In this document: positions 11,201-20,117 of the stretch, in pieces
Numbering within the stretch: the first letter of the stretch is position 1
Layout: every line of letters starts with the position of its first letter
From: Rubripirellula sp.
GTDB lineage: Bacteria > Planctomycetota > Planctomycetia > Pirellulales > Pirellulaceae
DNA length: 64,000 nt
Direction of reading: 5' to 3'
NCBI GenBank assembly: GCA_012270385.1
Contig: JAAXIK010000310.1
Coordinates: 10,602-74,601, forward strand
Made by a program: the position numbers and the translations under genes
Notes under the pieces: generated by a model
What the model saw: only the letters and a program-made list of their open reading frames with translations
Told to the model about the DNA's origin: nothing
Databases searched by the model: none

Positions 11201-11640
11201 TACAACGGATGGCCATGGTACGACCAAAATTGAGCCAGCAGCTCCAACTTGAAGAAAACGCAGGAAGCCAAGAATTCTTGATTGACTCTGATCTACAAAC
11301 TCAGACCTTGCTCGTTGAGGTGGAATCGGGTGCGGCGCGTTCTACTGCCTTGTACTATGGAGGAGGTTTAGTGACCTATGTTTCTGAGGCTTTCGGTCAA
11401 CTGCAGGTTAGCCAGCGTAAAAACCAGCTTCCCGTTGCGGAGGCCTACGTGAAAGTCTATGCCAAATACCCCGATGGATCAGTGCGGTTTTTCAAAGACG
11501 GGTACACCGATCTGAGAGGTCGGTTTGACTACGCAAGCATCAGTGCTGATGAGGCAAAGGGCGCAACAAAGTACTCAATATTAGTGCTAAGTGAGGAGTT
11601 CGGTGCTTCGTTGCAGGAAGCGGGTAATCCAACGAGGTGA
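5299..11640 (+). CDS. Giant (2113 aa) exported protein, alpha-2-macroglobulin/MG-like architecture with Gly-rich linker and C-terminal regulatory-like domain
   Basis: Single uninterrupted ORF; N-terminal hydrophobic segment; MG-like stretch LMVRVYELNTESFYRTHEEDLDTDLDLDGLVA...RGVWIVDLVGDGLRARALLRKG; GGGMGGGANAFRGR linker; C-terminal VAEAYVKVYAKYPDGSVRFFKDGYTDLRGRFDY. Confidence 0.75.
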   Translation: MVQQKIILHVQTDCNLFWKLFLVCAWVISSSLSPSRVDAQSISWMEDFALSKDRESKLAELIPGSDDYFCFHCLHYQNTNQLDQSEVMLTQWLAEHSGRETASIRAMVDRQRLLTYQENPRRTIDHFVRRLGIQLNHPAPPAKNEQRFPAELDPAVLQPQRLVIDALRRRQQLKPLALDFLAQRFMANQNAGLPIQLSDLLQRVNAPIVDGLEELVIRELRSRNPADQKFGDRAAHQLLTREQLGKVAEALPRLAQQNSFVTALLRRLRPPTGVDISVNDEERLRYLLEVDAYVNQLPATFNHLKAASIYRLLEFNHGRGDYDLQLFLRYLNLPRVSPIVPREWSGKPNRADLNQDFQQMALLSRIGNEQPLVRAYLEHFLKDAPNTNEFSGLILEDYLQRVFAETKLMNGIGDEQVWYRVLKPAERQQLRDRKELRLSANNIRLLNAEAKSVLRVDLKNISELMVRVYELNTESFYRTHEEDLDTDLDLDGLVATSERSLKFSQPAIIRHREEIDLSSITGRGVWIVDLVGDGLRARALLRKGSIDHVDGFSADGMSFTVIDENRKAIPRAVMWVGKQLFRADEQGKIVIPPVMKETQRHGVISDGKISNRFHFPHLEEKYSLQAGMHIDRTQMLSGRKTEIVIRPRLLLGEKVIDPQILENVSLRVRATDQSGLPITFEESELELDQNSELVVPVRVPQRLASLTAVLSGTVPSLIDGSNKRLEIQHEWQVSEIRKTDQVHDSYLTRNNNNFLIEVRGRNGELVPGVMVSIALTTEYSTGDINLTLQTAPNGRINLGELANVSEVRHAVVGGIQHIQSMSFDQLSWPNQLNTASQSTIKLPWPKSDDRVLSRFRLSELRETSIAADRSAIIKQQDGFLVIEGLTTGDYSLVDRHTGVNVSISVTEGPVFSGVIAGESQHRTLSQYVPLSIGEIQRDEKSLRIQLTGVLEGARVHLYASRFLDSSFPSQALRLPETRAWGRSIESLQSAYVSDLRLGDEYRYVLRRRFVKKYPGVMLPMPGLLLNPWETEETTNQTQEARPGEAVPPSSKMKSAAQLSEMMDEAMSAQLIGSSEYDFQADPGVILSNLRPDQDGWVTVDAKSVNGLPIVRVVVSNATTILEREVPAPLTDVETVDLRLASSLDISNAYTMERSVTIAGPEQPLDLTSLGSAQLQIYGTVQDLLKLYLTLVPDPRLDDFSELASWGSMAQSEKIQIYDQLASHELHLFLRAYDPDFFQEVVRRHLANKKEKQFIDHWLLENDLSAYRSIGRYHQLNIAEKVLFAFRDPQIRDTVISELEQSLANEQAKFDQVARNIDIALAGKSMEAGGGMGGGANAFRGRLNSNFSESLSMDQQRRGLERMRRRVESASEDADMDMADPGITGGRKVFLGRELQGGRGGETFYQDVDRTKQWAESQWDQVRTVGPSEPKSLVSLNSFWLDLAKQAQQNPEFVRMSKHLLLPAENRHAALVAVAMSGLPREAGEIGLPTDEAVRYQPAHEVAVVTKRLKKLEVEETDQSVLIGQRISPVHGEQVSPNDRSKSEEPESFVVGIPYRGQIVISNPTAKNQIIELFWQIPEGSIPLSGTEKTSNQTLKLNPFEMSSVSYTFYFPNPGKYQQYPATVSKNETLIARSDDRVITVLKDYPKNKELDWNYLATQGSPTQIRKFLVNANVQNLDWMRIASRMRNQEIYQVVIEKLASAKLPIEGLWAYGFLHEDEEAIQTYFSLLNPIHRQVGPVLRSPLLNVDPIEQRLFETLEYSPLVRARIHRLGDRHEILNPTFRRQYEEFIKLLGYQDTIKDSDRLLLSYYLLIQNRISESIEQFSEVRRESVSEKLQYDYLSAYLSLHQGNLEAAQILSRQYVNYPITRWRVRFDELKQLLGQVNSLMDRVDRKDEGTVAANNRNGDLRIDDRNQRMSDASEQTPVLVVGIDGNQVRLDYRNTTEATVNYYGVDLELLFSKAPFAREDLQRMAMVRPKLSQQLQLEENAGSQEFLIDSDLQTQTLLVEVESGAARSTALYYGGGLVTYVSEAFGQLQVSQRKNQLPVAEAYVKVYAKYPDGSVRFFKDGYTDLRGRFDYASISADEAKGATKYSILVLSEEFGASLQEAGNPTR

Positions 11641-11655
11641 TGGGATGAATGTGCA

Positions 11656-13620
11656 CTATGGCTTACGAATGAATTCTTCTGCATAGCTACGGACCTCTTT
11701 ACCATTGAGGACGTGAACTCTGCGTAATTGCTGAATACTTTCATCCCCAAAAGATGATAGCGGAACATGAATCAATCTTTTCTTGTAACGCTTGGCAAGT
11801 TTTCGCCATCCACTTCCCGGGGGTAAGGGAGATACCAAAGCAATTTCTCGACCTCGGGAATGTAAACAAGCAGCGGCAATCAATCGTTCTTCCATCGTTG
11901 TAGCGTAATCCAGCTGCGCATCACTCCACACGTCTCGGATTGGGATTGGCGGAAACAAGAAAAGAGCACCACCGTATGTCCCCACGCCGATGCCCGGTCC
12001 AATCATCTCATCCGCGAAGTGTGTGGCGAAGAAGGCTAGGGTCGATTCTTGATCATGTTCTGCGAACCATGTGGTTCGCCAAGGATATTCTCGAGGATCT
12101 GCGGGACAATCGAATAACATAACGCAGGCGTCCAGTTGGCCGCGATTCGGTGGATTCACACGCACATAAATCTCTTTCTCGTGCCAGTGACGCAGTGTAT
12201 CGCGTATATCAATTCCGTCTTTGACGCTGGTAGTGAATTTCTCAGTTCGTGCTAGATCGTTCCCCAGGATTGCCTTAGCTCGGTCAAAAACCCGTGATCG
12301 AAAATTTTCAATCCGTTGATCTTCAGGTGGATAACTGCATTGGGTGTAGGGATTCCATTTGAACTCCCAATCCTTTTTCTGTTTCGAGTTCGGCTTGCGA
12401 TTAAGTTCAATTGTCTTCCATTGGACCGGTGGGTTCGGAAGTCGGCTGACCATTTTGGCCATTCCGCCATCCGGAAATACAGCACGCTCGATACCGAGTT
12501 TTATTGTTGAGTTCGAAGTCCGCTCCTCGAATGGATCGGATCCGTACCGATAGTGATTTGCCAATTCGGCAACCTGCAGCGCAAATTCATCTCCTAATAT
12601 CTGTTGGCAGCCAGTGACAATCGTGACTAGGTCAGGTGTCAGTCTTCTCTGAATGAGAGATAAATTACGAATGTACTGCAAGCATTTAGATAGATGTGTC
12701 AGAGTGATCCGCCTACCGCGATGTCCCATATCACTTTGATAGCTGCTCCTCGCTGCAAGTAACAACTCCTTGATTCCATCGATCGAAGTATCTTCGCTTT
12801 CCACCAGCTCAGACCTGGCCCGTTCATATAGTGAGGTGATAAACGGTAACTCACCCAGCAGAAAAGGATAAGTTCGAGGGTCAACCTTAAAAGTTTCCGT
12901 CACCAGGTCTAGGAATTCTGTACCCTTGAATTCGGCTGGTGATACTGGAGCATCATTTTGAATTGAATCTAGATAAGCTTCGCGAATCCAAGGCCAATAT
13001 TGAACACTGGTGATAAATAAAATTTGTTCGTAAGACTCTTCAAGCTTTTTAAGCTGCGTTGCCATGTAATGAATCTGTTCATTGATTTGTTCGGATTCAG
13101 GTCGTGGTATCGCTGGCAAGACTGCAGTCGCAAATTTATCTGGACTAACTTTTCGGACCGCATAGGGATCCGGTAATACTGATGAGAAAGGGGTGAATTG
13201 TTCGCTTTCAAGATCGATAAAGGCTCGAGGGATATGTTCTCCTAGACATACTCGAATCGCAGCAATGACTCCCTGACATGGATCAATAGGCACGTAATTC
13301 ACGTCTGCATCAATTTGATCCTGTTCTCTGTCTTGGTTTGACCCAGACCAATCTCCATTCATCCACCCATCATCTCGGTTCACGGTCCTCGGACGCTGGA
13401 CGACTACCGAGGGTATCGGCAGGGCGAGGGTTGCGCTTTCCACCTGCGTTTGGAAAGATTGGGGGAGCGGAATAGCAACGCAATCATATTGGTGACTCAA
13501 TAGCCAATTGACAACGGTTTGAGCAAATTGCCCACTCCCATGCACAATGGGGAGTACAGTGATCCTATCACTAAGCTGAAATACTTCTTTTGTGATTCGG
13601 TCGCTGTCATTCGAGGTCAT
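11656..13620 (-). CDS. Hypothetical 654-aa protein; possible TraB/DUF5682-like N-terminal half
   Basis: Complete ORF; ITVLPIVHGSGQFAQTVVNWLLSHQYDCVAIPLP ... HIPRAFIDLESEQF ... QLKKLEESYEQILFITSVQYWPWIREAY resembles the general layout of TraB/DUF5682-type proteins. Weak family evidence. Confidence 0.65.
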   Translation of the reverse strand: MTSNDSDRITKEVFQLSDRITVLPIVHGSGQFAQTVVNWLLSHQYDCVAIPLPQSFQTQVESATLALPIPSVVVQRPRTVNRDDGWMNGDWSGSNQDREQDQIDADVNYVPIDPCQGVIAAIRVCLGEHIPRAFIDLESEQFTPFSSVLPDPYAVRKVSPDKFATAVLPAIPRPESEQINEQIHYMATQLKKLEESYEQILFITSVQYWPWIREAYLDSIQNDAPVSPAEFKGTEFLDLVTETFKVDPRTYPFLLGELPFITSLYERARSELVESEDTSIDGIKELLLAARSSYQSDMGHRGRRITLTHLSKCLQYIRNLSLIQRRLTPDLVTIVTGCQQILGDEFALQVAELANHYRYGSDPFEERTSNSTIKLGIERAVFPDGGMAKMVSRLPNPPVQWKTIELNRKPNSKQKKDWEFKWNPYTQCSYPPEDQRIENFRSRVFDRAKAILGNDLARTEKFTTSVKDGIDIRDTLRHWHEKEIYVRVNPPNRGQLDACVMLFDCPADPREYPWRTTWFAEHDQESTLAFFATHFADEMIGPGIGVGTYGGALFLFPPIPIRDVWSDAQLDYATTMEERLIAAACLHSRGREIALVSPLPPGSGWRKLAKRYKKRLIHVPLSSFGDESIQQLRRVHVLNGKEVRSYAEEFIRKP

Positions 13621-13716
13621 GGATTGAATTCTCTGGACGTCAAATCTATTGCTGTCAGCATCTCTCTTGCCTTAACTACTCCAAGTCATTTTGGTGAAAA
13701 CACTGACTTTGAGATT

Positions 13717-14721
13717 CTAATGTTCTTTAAAGAAATCCGAAGTCATTTTCTGAACCGCTTTATCATCCATCAGGAAACTATGTAGAACGGGTACAGTTTT
13801 GAGCCACTTGGATCCCTCTAACTTTGCCTCATCCACGCTCACAACAAAATCTCCCGAACCTTCAGTCAATGGATTCTGAATGGGCTTTGATGAAACATCA
13901 CCGGCGACAATTGCAAAGGGGAAGCTAGGTGTAGCGAGTTTCTTTTCAAGTTGCTTCCAATCGGGACCCAACTCCAAGCCACCTGCACCGGTAACCCATC
14001 CAAAAATACCAGTGGGTGCCAGTCGTCGAGCAATCATAGCTCCCTGATTTGGAGGTCCCAACATGACCATTGATTTGCAGCGGGGCAGTATTTTTTTGGG
14101 ATCATCCTTCTTTAAATCCGCGATCAAATGTCTCACAACAATATTACCCATGCTGTGCCCGACGAAACGTAATTCGGTATGACTCGGTAAATTTTCAAGA
14201 ACTTCTTTCAACGCTCTAGCGTGATCGGAGATCGATCGGCGCGTGCTCGCATAGGAGAAGCGTATCGTGGAAGGAAAACCTTGGTTCTCTAGATACTTCT
14301 GCATTGATGACATGGAACCCCGAGTCCTCATTAGCCCATGCAACAAAATCACTGTGGATTGGTCAGATTTTTTATCAGGAATATCGGAGCATTTTCGTTT
14401 CAGAACAGATTCACAGGTGGTTCGGCTACCCCAGCTCAAGCGAACATTGTCAGCATCGAGCAATCGCCAATGCCCTGTAACCGCGTTTTGCTGAATGCGA
14501 TATCCCTGCCGATAAAGGTGATCAGTCCAGAATTGCATTCCTCCGCCCGTCTTCCATTCCAGATTGAGAGGGCCCTTTGGTTTCATCTCCTCTCCTTTGG
14601 TGGATCCATCAGCTTTGGTATTGAGTGATGCGTTTTTGTCAGCCACAGCAGTAGAGGCAAATAGAATCATTACGCTGCACGCGACTAGAACGGTTTGTGT
14701 TGACGGGAAGCAATTAGTCAT
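13717..14721 (-). CDS. Secreted alpha/beta hydrolase (lipase/esterase-like)
   Basis: Signal-like N-terminus; STVILLHGLMRTRGSMSSMQKYL; FVGHSMGNIVVRHLI (GHSMG nucleophile elbow). Confidence 0.85.
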   Translation of the reverse strand: MTNCFPSTQTVLVACSVMILFASTAVADKNASLNTKADGSTKGEEMKPKGPLNLEWKTGGGMQFWTDHLYRQGYRIQQNAVTGHWRLLDADNVRLSWGSRTTCESVLKRKCSDIPDKKSDQSTVILLHGLMRTRGSMSSMQKYLENQGFPSTIRFSYASTRRSISDHARALKEVLENLPSHTELRFVGHSMGNIVVRHLIADLKKDDPKKILPRCKSMVMLGPPNQGAMIARRLAPTGIFGWVTGAGGLELGPDWKQLEKKLATPSFPFAIVAGDVSSKPIQNPLTEGSGDFVVSVDEAKLEGSKWLKTVPVLHSFLMDDKAVQKMTSDFFKEH

Positions 14722-14847
14722 TTGGGATGATTCGGGTCAGCGGTAAGTCGGAATTGCAATTTTTTGCAGGTCATGGTTGTCACCTGCTGTGACAGACTTC
14801 CTGTAATGGAATACAACTTTTCGTAGTTTGGCGATCTCGTGGCCGCA

Positions 14848-15933
14848 CTAAGTCATGGAGGAAGATTTCAAATAATGGATTAACTGATGCGCGGATAAAA
14901 CCTTTTGAATCTTCCTTTCATTCAATGCTTCCTTTGATGGCTTGGAAGTACAAATGTCATTGCCCTCAATGATAAAGTCTGGGTTTTCATCTATGTTCTC
15001 TGTAAGGATTGCACCTGATCTAGATACAAGCTGCCTAATCTCTTGGGTTGAGAATTCTCTGAAGGGTCCAGAGACAAATAGTTTTTTTTGGGCTAGTGGA
15101 CGGATGAATTCTAATCGGATCATTAACCTTTGCAGATCGGCTGTTGAATCTGGCTTGGCTGGGTCTGCGTTATCACCTCTAGAGTTATTTTTTTTGCTAG
15201 TCGAGAAACCTGGAAGATCGCTCGGTTTAATGAAAGGTAAATGATTGGTTGTTCTTTGCTCTGATCTTTTTTTTTCGGATCGTTTTCGTTGGGTACTTGG
15301 ACCCTTCATTCCCCAAGATCCCGCTCGTCCGCGCTGAAGGCGCAGTTTTTTTTCTAAATCGGGTAAATCATCACAATCTTGGTCCATGCCTGCTGCTAGG
15401 AGCAATTTGGCACAAGCCAATGCATCTTCTAGAGCGTCATGATGTTGGAACCGAATACCAAGCCAGTCGGATAATGGTTTTAAGCCGAAACGACGGAGAT
15501 GGGGCCAGGTTTTTTTGGCAATGGCTCGCGTGCATGTGTATTCGAATTCCGGAATGGGTAGGCGTTGTGTTCGGAGGGTAGATAACAGCACTCGTAGATC
15601 GAATGAGGCATTATGGGCAACGAGACACCGGCCACCAATTTTCTCCTCGATTTCACCCCACAAGCTAGAAAATTCCGGCTCTTCACACACCTGTTCGGGG
15701 GTGATCCCATGAATTCGAATATTCGATGGGTGAAAGATGAACGGTTTGGGTCGAATTAACCAACAAGATTCTTCCGTCACTCTGCCCTGTTCAACGGTCA
15801 CCAAGCCAAGTTGACAAGCACTGTCCGGCCTGCGACTTGCCGTTTCAAAATCGATACTTGTGAATGTGGCTGGGAACAAGGCTCTATGGTTTTGATCAGC
15901 GTGCGGGGGACTTTTGTGTTTTTGTGAAACCAA
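14848..15933 (-). CDS. DEDDh 3'-5' exonuclease (DnaQ-like) with C-terminal BRCT-like domain
   Basis: FTSIDFETASRRPDSACQLGLV; VAHNASFDLRVL; HHDALEDALACAKLL; C-terminal KKLFVSGPFREFSTQEIRQLVSRSGAILTENIDENPDFIIEGN resembles BRCT. Confidence 0.85.
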   Translation of the reverse strand: MVSQKHKSPPHADQNHRALFPATFTSIDFETASRRPDSACQLGLVTVEQGRVTEESCWLIRPKPFIFHPSNIRIHGITPEQVCEEPEFSSLWGEIEEKIGGRCLVAHNASFDLRVLLSTLRTQRLPIPEFEYTCTRAIAKKTWPHLRRFGLKPLSDWLGIRFQHHDALEDALACAKLLLAAGMDQDCDDLPDLEKKLRLQRGRAGSWGMKGPSTQRKRSEKKRSEQRTTNHLPFIKPSDLPGFSTSKKNNSRGDNADPAKPDSTADLQRLMIRLEFIRPLAQKKLFVSGPFREFSTQEIRQLVSRSGAILTENIDENPDFIIEGNDICTSKPSKEALNERKIQKVLSAHQLIHYLKSSSMT

Positions 15934-16174
15934 TAAAGTACCATGCGAAGTGAGTTCTAGGCTCTACCGATTAATGCGGAACATCTCTGCAACGCTTTTA
16001 TCTTAGATCTAGGTCTGTTTGAGGGGCTTTTCTCGACACATATCCTTCACGATTGCTATTAAATTGTGTCTGGGAAGTAAAATACCTACATTAAAAAAAT
16101 TGCACATCAGTGAAGAAGCATTTGGGATTTGGGTGAGGACTTTGGATTCGAAAACCAAGAAAGAGACACGTTCT

Positions 16175-19100
16175 ATGCGACTGACCGCTCAATTTATCTT
16201 TTGCATGATTCTTGCCCTGTTGGCAAATATGATGCAGGTCAATTTTGGATATGGCCAGGATTGGCCCATGTGGAGATGCGATGCCTCTCGGTCAGCTTCC
16301 TCAGATAATCGTCTTGCCGCTTCCCTCGAGCCGATGTGGTCATTGCATCATTCTCAACGTCAACAGGCGTGGGATGATCCGCTGAATCTCGACCTCATGA
16401 CGTATGATCGAATCTTTGAGCCGGTCATTATCAAGGGAATGGTGATCGTCCCTTACAACGATGAAAGTAAGGTAGTGGCCTATCGTCTAAAGGACGGGGT
16501 GAAGCAGTGGACATTCTTTACCGAAGGACCGGTTCGGCTTCCTGCTGCGGGTAGGGATGATAAGGTCTGTTTCTGTAGTGATGACGGATATCTTTATTGT
16601 GTTGATGTAATGACAGGCCGATTGAACTGGAAATTTTATGGAGGTCCAAGTCAACAACACGCGATCGGTAACCGCAGACTGGTCTCCGCTTGGCCGGCCC
16701 GTGGGGGTCCAGTGGTGCAAGGCGAACACGTTTATTTTTCGTCTAGCATTTGGCCATTTATGGGGATCTTTATTTACTCTTTAGAACTGGAAACTGGCGC
16801 CATTCATTGGGTAAATGATCAGGCTGGGTCGACTTACATCAAACAACCGCATAGTGCACCCTCTTTTGCGGGTGTTGCACCCCAAGGTGCCTTTGCTGCA
16901 ACTCAGAAGCACTTAATTGTTCCAGGTGGAAGATCAGTACCTGCAGTATTTGATCGGGAGACTGGTGTGCTGAAACATTTTGAACTCAATGCAGGTGGCA
17001 AGGGTGTTGGCGGTTCGTTCGTAGCTGCTGAGGAGGAAAGGTACTTTGTACACACCCGACTTGATGGGACTCGATCATTCTCGATGTCTGACGGGAAGAA
17101 GCGAGAGTTTACCGTGAACCGTCCTGTATTAGGTGAGTCACATGTTTATTCAGCAGAAGAGGCGGAGGACGGTTCAAAACGGGTTTCCTGTTACAGCAAA
17201 GACAACGTTCGCCTTTGGGATATCCCCTGTGACGGCTCTGGCGATCTGATTCAAGCGAATCAAGAATTGATCGCCGCTGGTGGTGGTTTATTAACTCGGA
17301 TTTCCATTCCAGATGAGGGTAAAAATCCGGCGATTAAGCAGACTGTCGAAATCCCGTTGGACACACAAAGAGTTCTTGTGGCCGACGAAACACTTTTGTT
17401 GGTCACCAAGAGTGGAGATATTTTGGCTTATGGATCGACCACGTCTTCATCTCAGAACGATGCGATCGAACAACCCATCGATAGCCGAAGTGTGACCCAA
17501 ACGCGAGTGGAACAGCCACAGACAGACGCTGGCATTAAGAAGTTGTTGTTGGATCTGGAGGAAATGAATCAGAATGATGGTTATTGTCTTTGGTTCGGTG
17601 CGGCAGAACACACCGGACTGAAACAATTTATTCACCATTCCGGTTATGAGCAGATCATCGTAGTCGATCCAAGGCAGGAAATAGTAAATGCGTTGCGACA
17701 ATGGCTAGATGCCCGTGGCTTGCATGGCCGTGTAACGGTGCATTGCAGTCATGTTGAGGATTTCCTCGCACCGAATTACGTTGCAAGCTGTGTGGTCTAC
17801 GCGGGTTCATTGGCTGGTAACACAAGTTCGGAAAGCATTTCCACGGCGTATAAATCAGTCAGACCCTATGGTGGAGTTCTTGCTATCCCTACCCTTCTTG
17901 ATGGCGATCCGGTTTTACAAGACGCAGATCTGAAGCAATTGGAGCAGGTTGTAGTCTTAGATAAGACATATGGATTACTACTGAAGAAAGAAGGTGCTTT
18001 GCCTGGTTCAGCTGATTGGACGCACCAATACGGAGATGTGGCTAACACGATCAAGTCGAATGACAGTCGCGTTAAGCTTCCGTTGGGAGTTCTTTGGTTC
18101 GGAGGTAGCAGCCATATGGACGTCTTGCCTCGACATGGCCATGGACCTCCGGAGCAGGTGGTTGGAGGGCGTTTATTCATCCAAGGGATAGATTGCCTGA
18201 GTGCAAGAGATGTCTACACCGGCAGAGTTTTATGGAAGAAAGTCTTTAAAGACTTGGGTACCTTCGATGTCTATTACGACTCGACATTTGAGGACGTCCC
18301 TCTGAATCCCAAATACAATCAAGTGCATATACCTGGGGCGAATGGTCGTGGTACGAATTACGTTGTAACGGAAGATAGGATTTACATCGCAGCAGGAGAC
18401 AAGTGTTATGTGCTTGATTCCACTTCGGGAGAGAAAGTTCTAACGATCCATTTACCGAATCCAAAGGCAGATGATGATGAGGCAGTAGGTGAATCGGAGA
18501 CACCAGAATGGGGTTATCTTGGTGTCTACAAGGATGTGTTAATTGGTGGTTTGGGATTTGCCAATTACAAAGATCGAATGGATTTAGTTTATGACGGAGA
18601 TAAAAAACTAAGTCGTTCAAAAGCAGGATTCGGTGGGAAAAGTATCGACCGTGCTGCAAGTCGCGCTCTTGTGGGGTTCAATCGCTATACGGGTGAGAAG
18701 CTATGGGAGATTCCGTCCAAATATAGCTTTTGGCACAACGGCATTGTTGCTGGTGGTGAACAGATCTATTGTCTCGATCGTTATCCTATTCGTGTTGAGC
18801 AGGCACTGATGCGACGTGGTATTTCACCGCCCGAATCATATCGTATCGCTGCATTTGATTACGAAACCGGTGAGCCAAAATGGCAAGTGAACGAGGGTAT
18901 TTTTGGAAGTTGGCTGAGCTACTCAGAAGAATTCGATCTTCTGCTGCAGGCTGGAGCAGCTGCCAGCGATCGATTGACCGACGAAGTGTCAAAAGGGATG
19001 GCAGTTTATCGCGGAGGTGATGGATCAGTTAAATGGCGTAAAGATGATTTACGATACACGGGTCCATGTATTCTGCATCACGACTGGATTATCACCAATA

Positions 19101-20002
19101 CGAACTCTTACAAGGATTCGGCAGGTGCATTCTTTTTGCACGATGGCCGTCAAAAAATGGTACCGAATCCAGTCACCGGTCAGCCTGAACCTTGGCACCT
19201 GACCCGAGCGTACGGTTGCAATCATATTATTGCCAGTGAAAACATGCTCACATTTCGTTCAGGAGCTGCAGGATATTATGATCTTTTGAATGACGGCGGT
19301 ACTGGTAATTTTGGCGGGTTTAAATCAGGTTGTACTTCAAATCTGGTCGTGGCCAACGGAGTTTTAAATGCGCCGGATTACACTCGGACTTGTAGTTGCG
19401 CTTATCAGAATCAAACTTCACTTGCACTTGTGCACATGCCTCAGGTTGATCTTTGGAGTGTCGATGATTTTGCCTCCAATCATCAATTGAAAGAGCCGAT
19501 TAAGCATCTTGGAATTAATTTTGGTGCACCCGGTGATCGGAGAGATGAGCAAGGTCAACTATGGCTGGAGTATCCTATCATCGCGGGTGCGTCTCCGAAT
19601 ATTGAAGTGACTTGGAATGATGACGTGACGGTTAAGCAGCAGCATACTAGCCGTGTCGGAGATGTTGATCATCCTTGGGTTTTTGCTTCGGGCCTCAACG
19701 GGGTTCAGGAATTGTCGCTGAGCCTTGAGGATTTACCAAAGACGGGTTCAGAGAATTCGATCCATCAATACCAGGTCACTGTCTATCTAAGTCAGCTGGA
19801 GCTGACTCCAAATATGACGGTCGAAATGAGCTTACAAGGGCAAACCAAAAGAATAGAGACACACGATACAAATAGATTTACTGATGGGAAATACGGACGT
19901 GTGACGTTCTCACAGGTTACACTGAATTCAGGTCTAAATTTCACTGTCGCAGGAATGGCCCCGGGATTATGTATTTCCGGAATTGAGATAAGCCATCAGT
20001 AG
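16175..20002 (+). CDS. PQQ-binding-like beta-propeller protein with internal methyltransferase-like segment
   Basis: ORF begins 16019; signal peptide MRLTAQFIFCMILALLANMMQVNFGYGQDWPMWR supports start at 16175. Propeller motifs (DGVKQWTFFTEGPVR, TGRLNWKFYGGP, TGEKLWEIPSKYSFWHNG); segment WFGAAEHTGLKQFIHHSGYEQIIVVDPRQEIVNALRQWLDARG is Rossmann-like. Confidence 0.85.
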   Translation: MRLTAQFIFCMILALLANMMQVNFGYGQDWPMWRCDASRSASSDNRLAASLEPMWSLHHSQRQQAWDDPLNLDLMTYDRIFEPVIIKGMVIVPYNDESKVVAYRLKDGVKQWTFFTEGPVRLPAAGRDDKVCFCSDDGYLYCVDVMTGRLNWKFYGGPSQQHAIGNRRLVSAWPARGGPVVQGEHVYFSSSIWPFMGIFIYSLELETGAIHWVNDQAGSTYIKQPHSAPSFAGVAPQGAFAATQKHLIVPGGRSVPAVFDRETGVLKHFELNAGGKGVGGSFVAAEEERYFVHTRLDGTRSFSMSDGKKREFTVNRPVLGESHVYSAEEAEDGSKRVSCYSKDNVRLWDIPCDGSGDLIQANQELIAAGGGLLTRISIPDEGKNPAIKQTVEIPLDTQRVLVADETLLLVTKSGDILAYGSTTSSSQNDAIEQPIDSRSVTQTRVEQPQTDAGIKKLLLDLEEMNQNDGYCLWFGAAEHTGLKQFIHHSGYEQIIVVDPRQEIVNALRQWLDARGLHGRVTVHCSHVEDFLAPNYVASCVVYAGSLAGNTSSESISTAYKSVRPYGGVLAIPTLLDGDPVLQDADLKQLEQVVVLDKTYGLLLKKEGALPGSADWTHQYGDVANTIKSNDSRVKLPLGVLWFGGSSHMDVLPRHGHGPPEQVVGGRLFIQGIDCLSARDVYTGRVLWKKVFKDLGTFDVYYDSTFEDVPLNPKYNQVHIPGANGRGTNYVVTEDRIYIAAGDKCYVLDSTSGEKVLTIHLPNPKADDDEAVGESETPEWGYLGVYKDVLIGGLGFANYKDRMDLVYDGDKKLSRSKAGFGGKSIDRAASRALVGFNRYTGEKLWEIPSKYSFWHNGIVAGGEQIYCLDRYPIRVEQALMRRGISPPESYRIAAFDYETGEPKWQVNEGIFGSWLSYSEEFDLLLQAGAAASDRLTDEVSKGMAVYRGGDGSVKWRKDDLRYTGPCILHHDWIITNTNSYKDSAGAFFLHDGRQKMVPNPVTGQPEPWHLTRAYGCNHIIASENMLTFRSGAAGYYDLLNDGGTGNFGGFKSGCTSNLVVANGVLNAPDYTRTCSCAYQNQTSLALVHMPQVDLWSVDDFASNHQLKEPIKHLGINFGAPGDRRDEQGQLWLEYPIIAGASPNIEVTWNDDVTVKQQHTSRVGDVDHPWVFASGLNGVQELSLSLEDLPKTGSENSIHQYQVTVYLSQLELTPNMTVEMSLQGQTKRIETHDTNRFTDGKYGRVTFSQVTLNSGLNFTVAGMAPGLCISGIEISHQ

Positions 20003-20117
20003 CAATTTCTTAGTACATTTACCGTTGTACAGATTTCAATGCAGCTTGGACATGCATCCTTAGTGCCACTTAGCGATCGTCATTAATTAGTATTTCAGCA
20101 TAGTTGGTTCTCGTCAG

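Noticed and set aside
14761-14800. GCAGGT...ACCTGC inverted repeat near a T-run, as a terminator
   Set aside because: Homopolymer is on the wrong side for either transcription direction; stem only 6 bp with a long loop.
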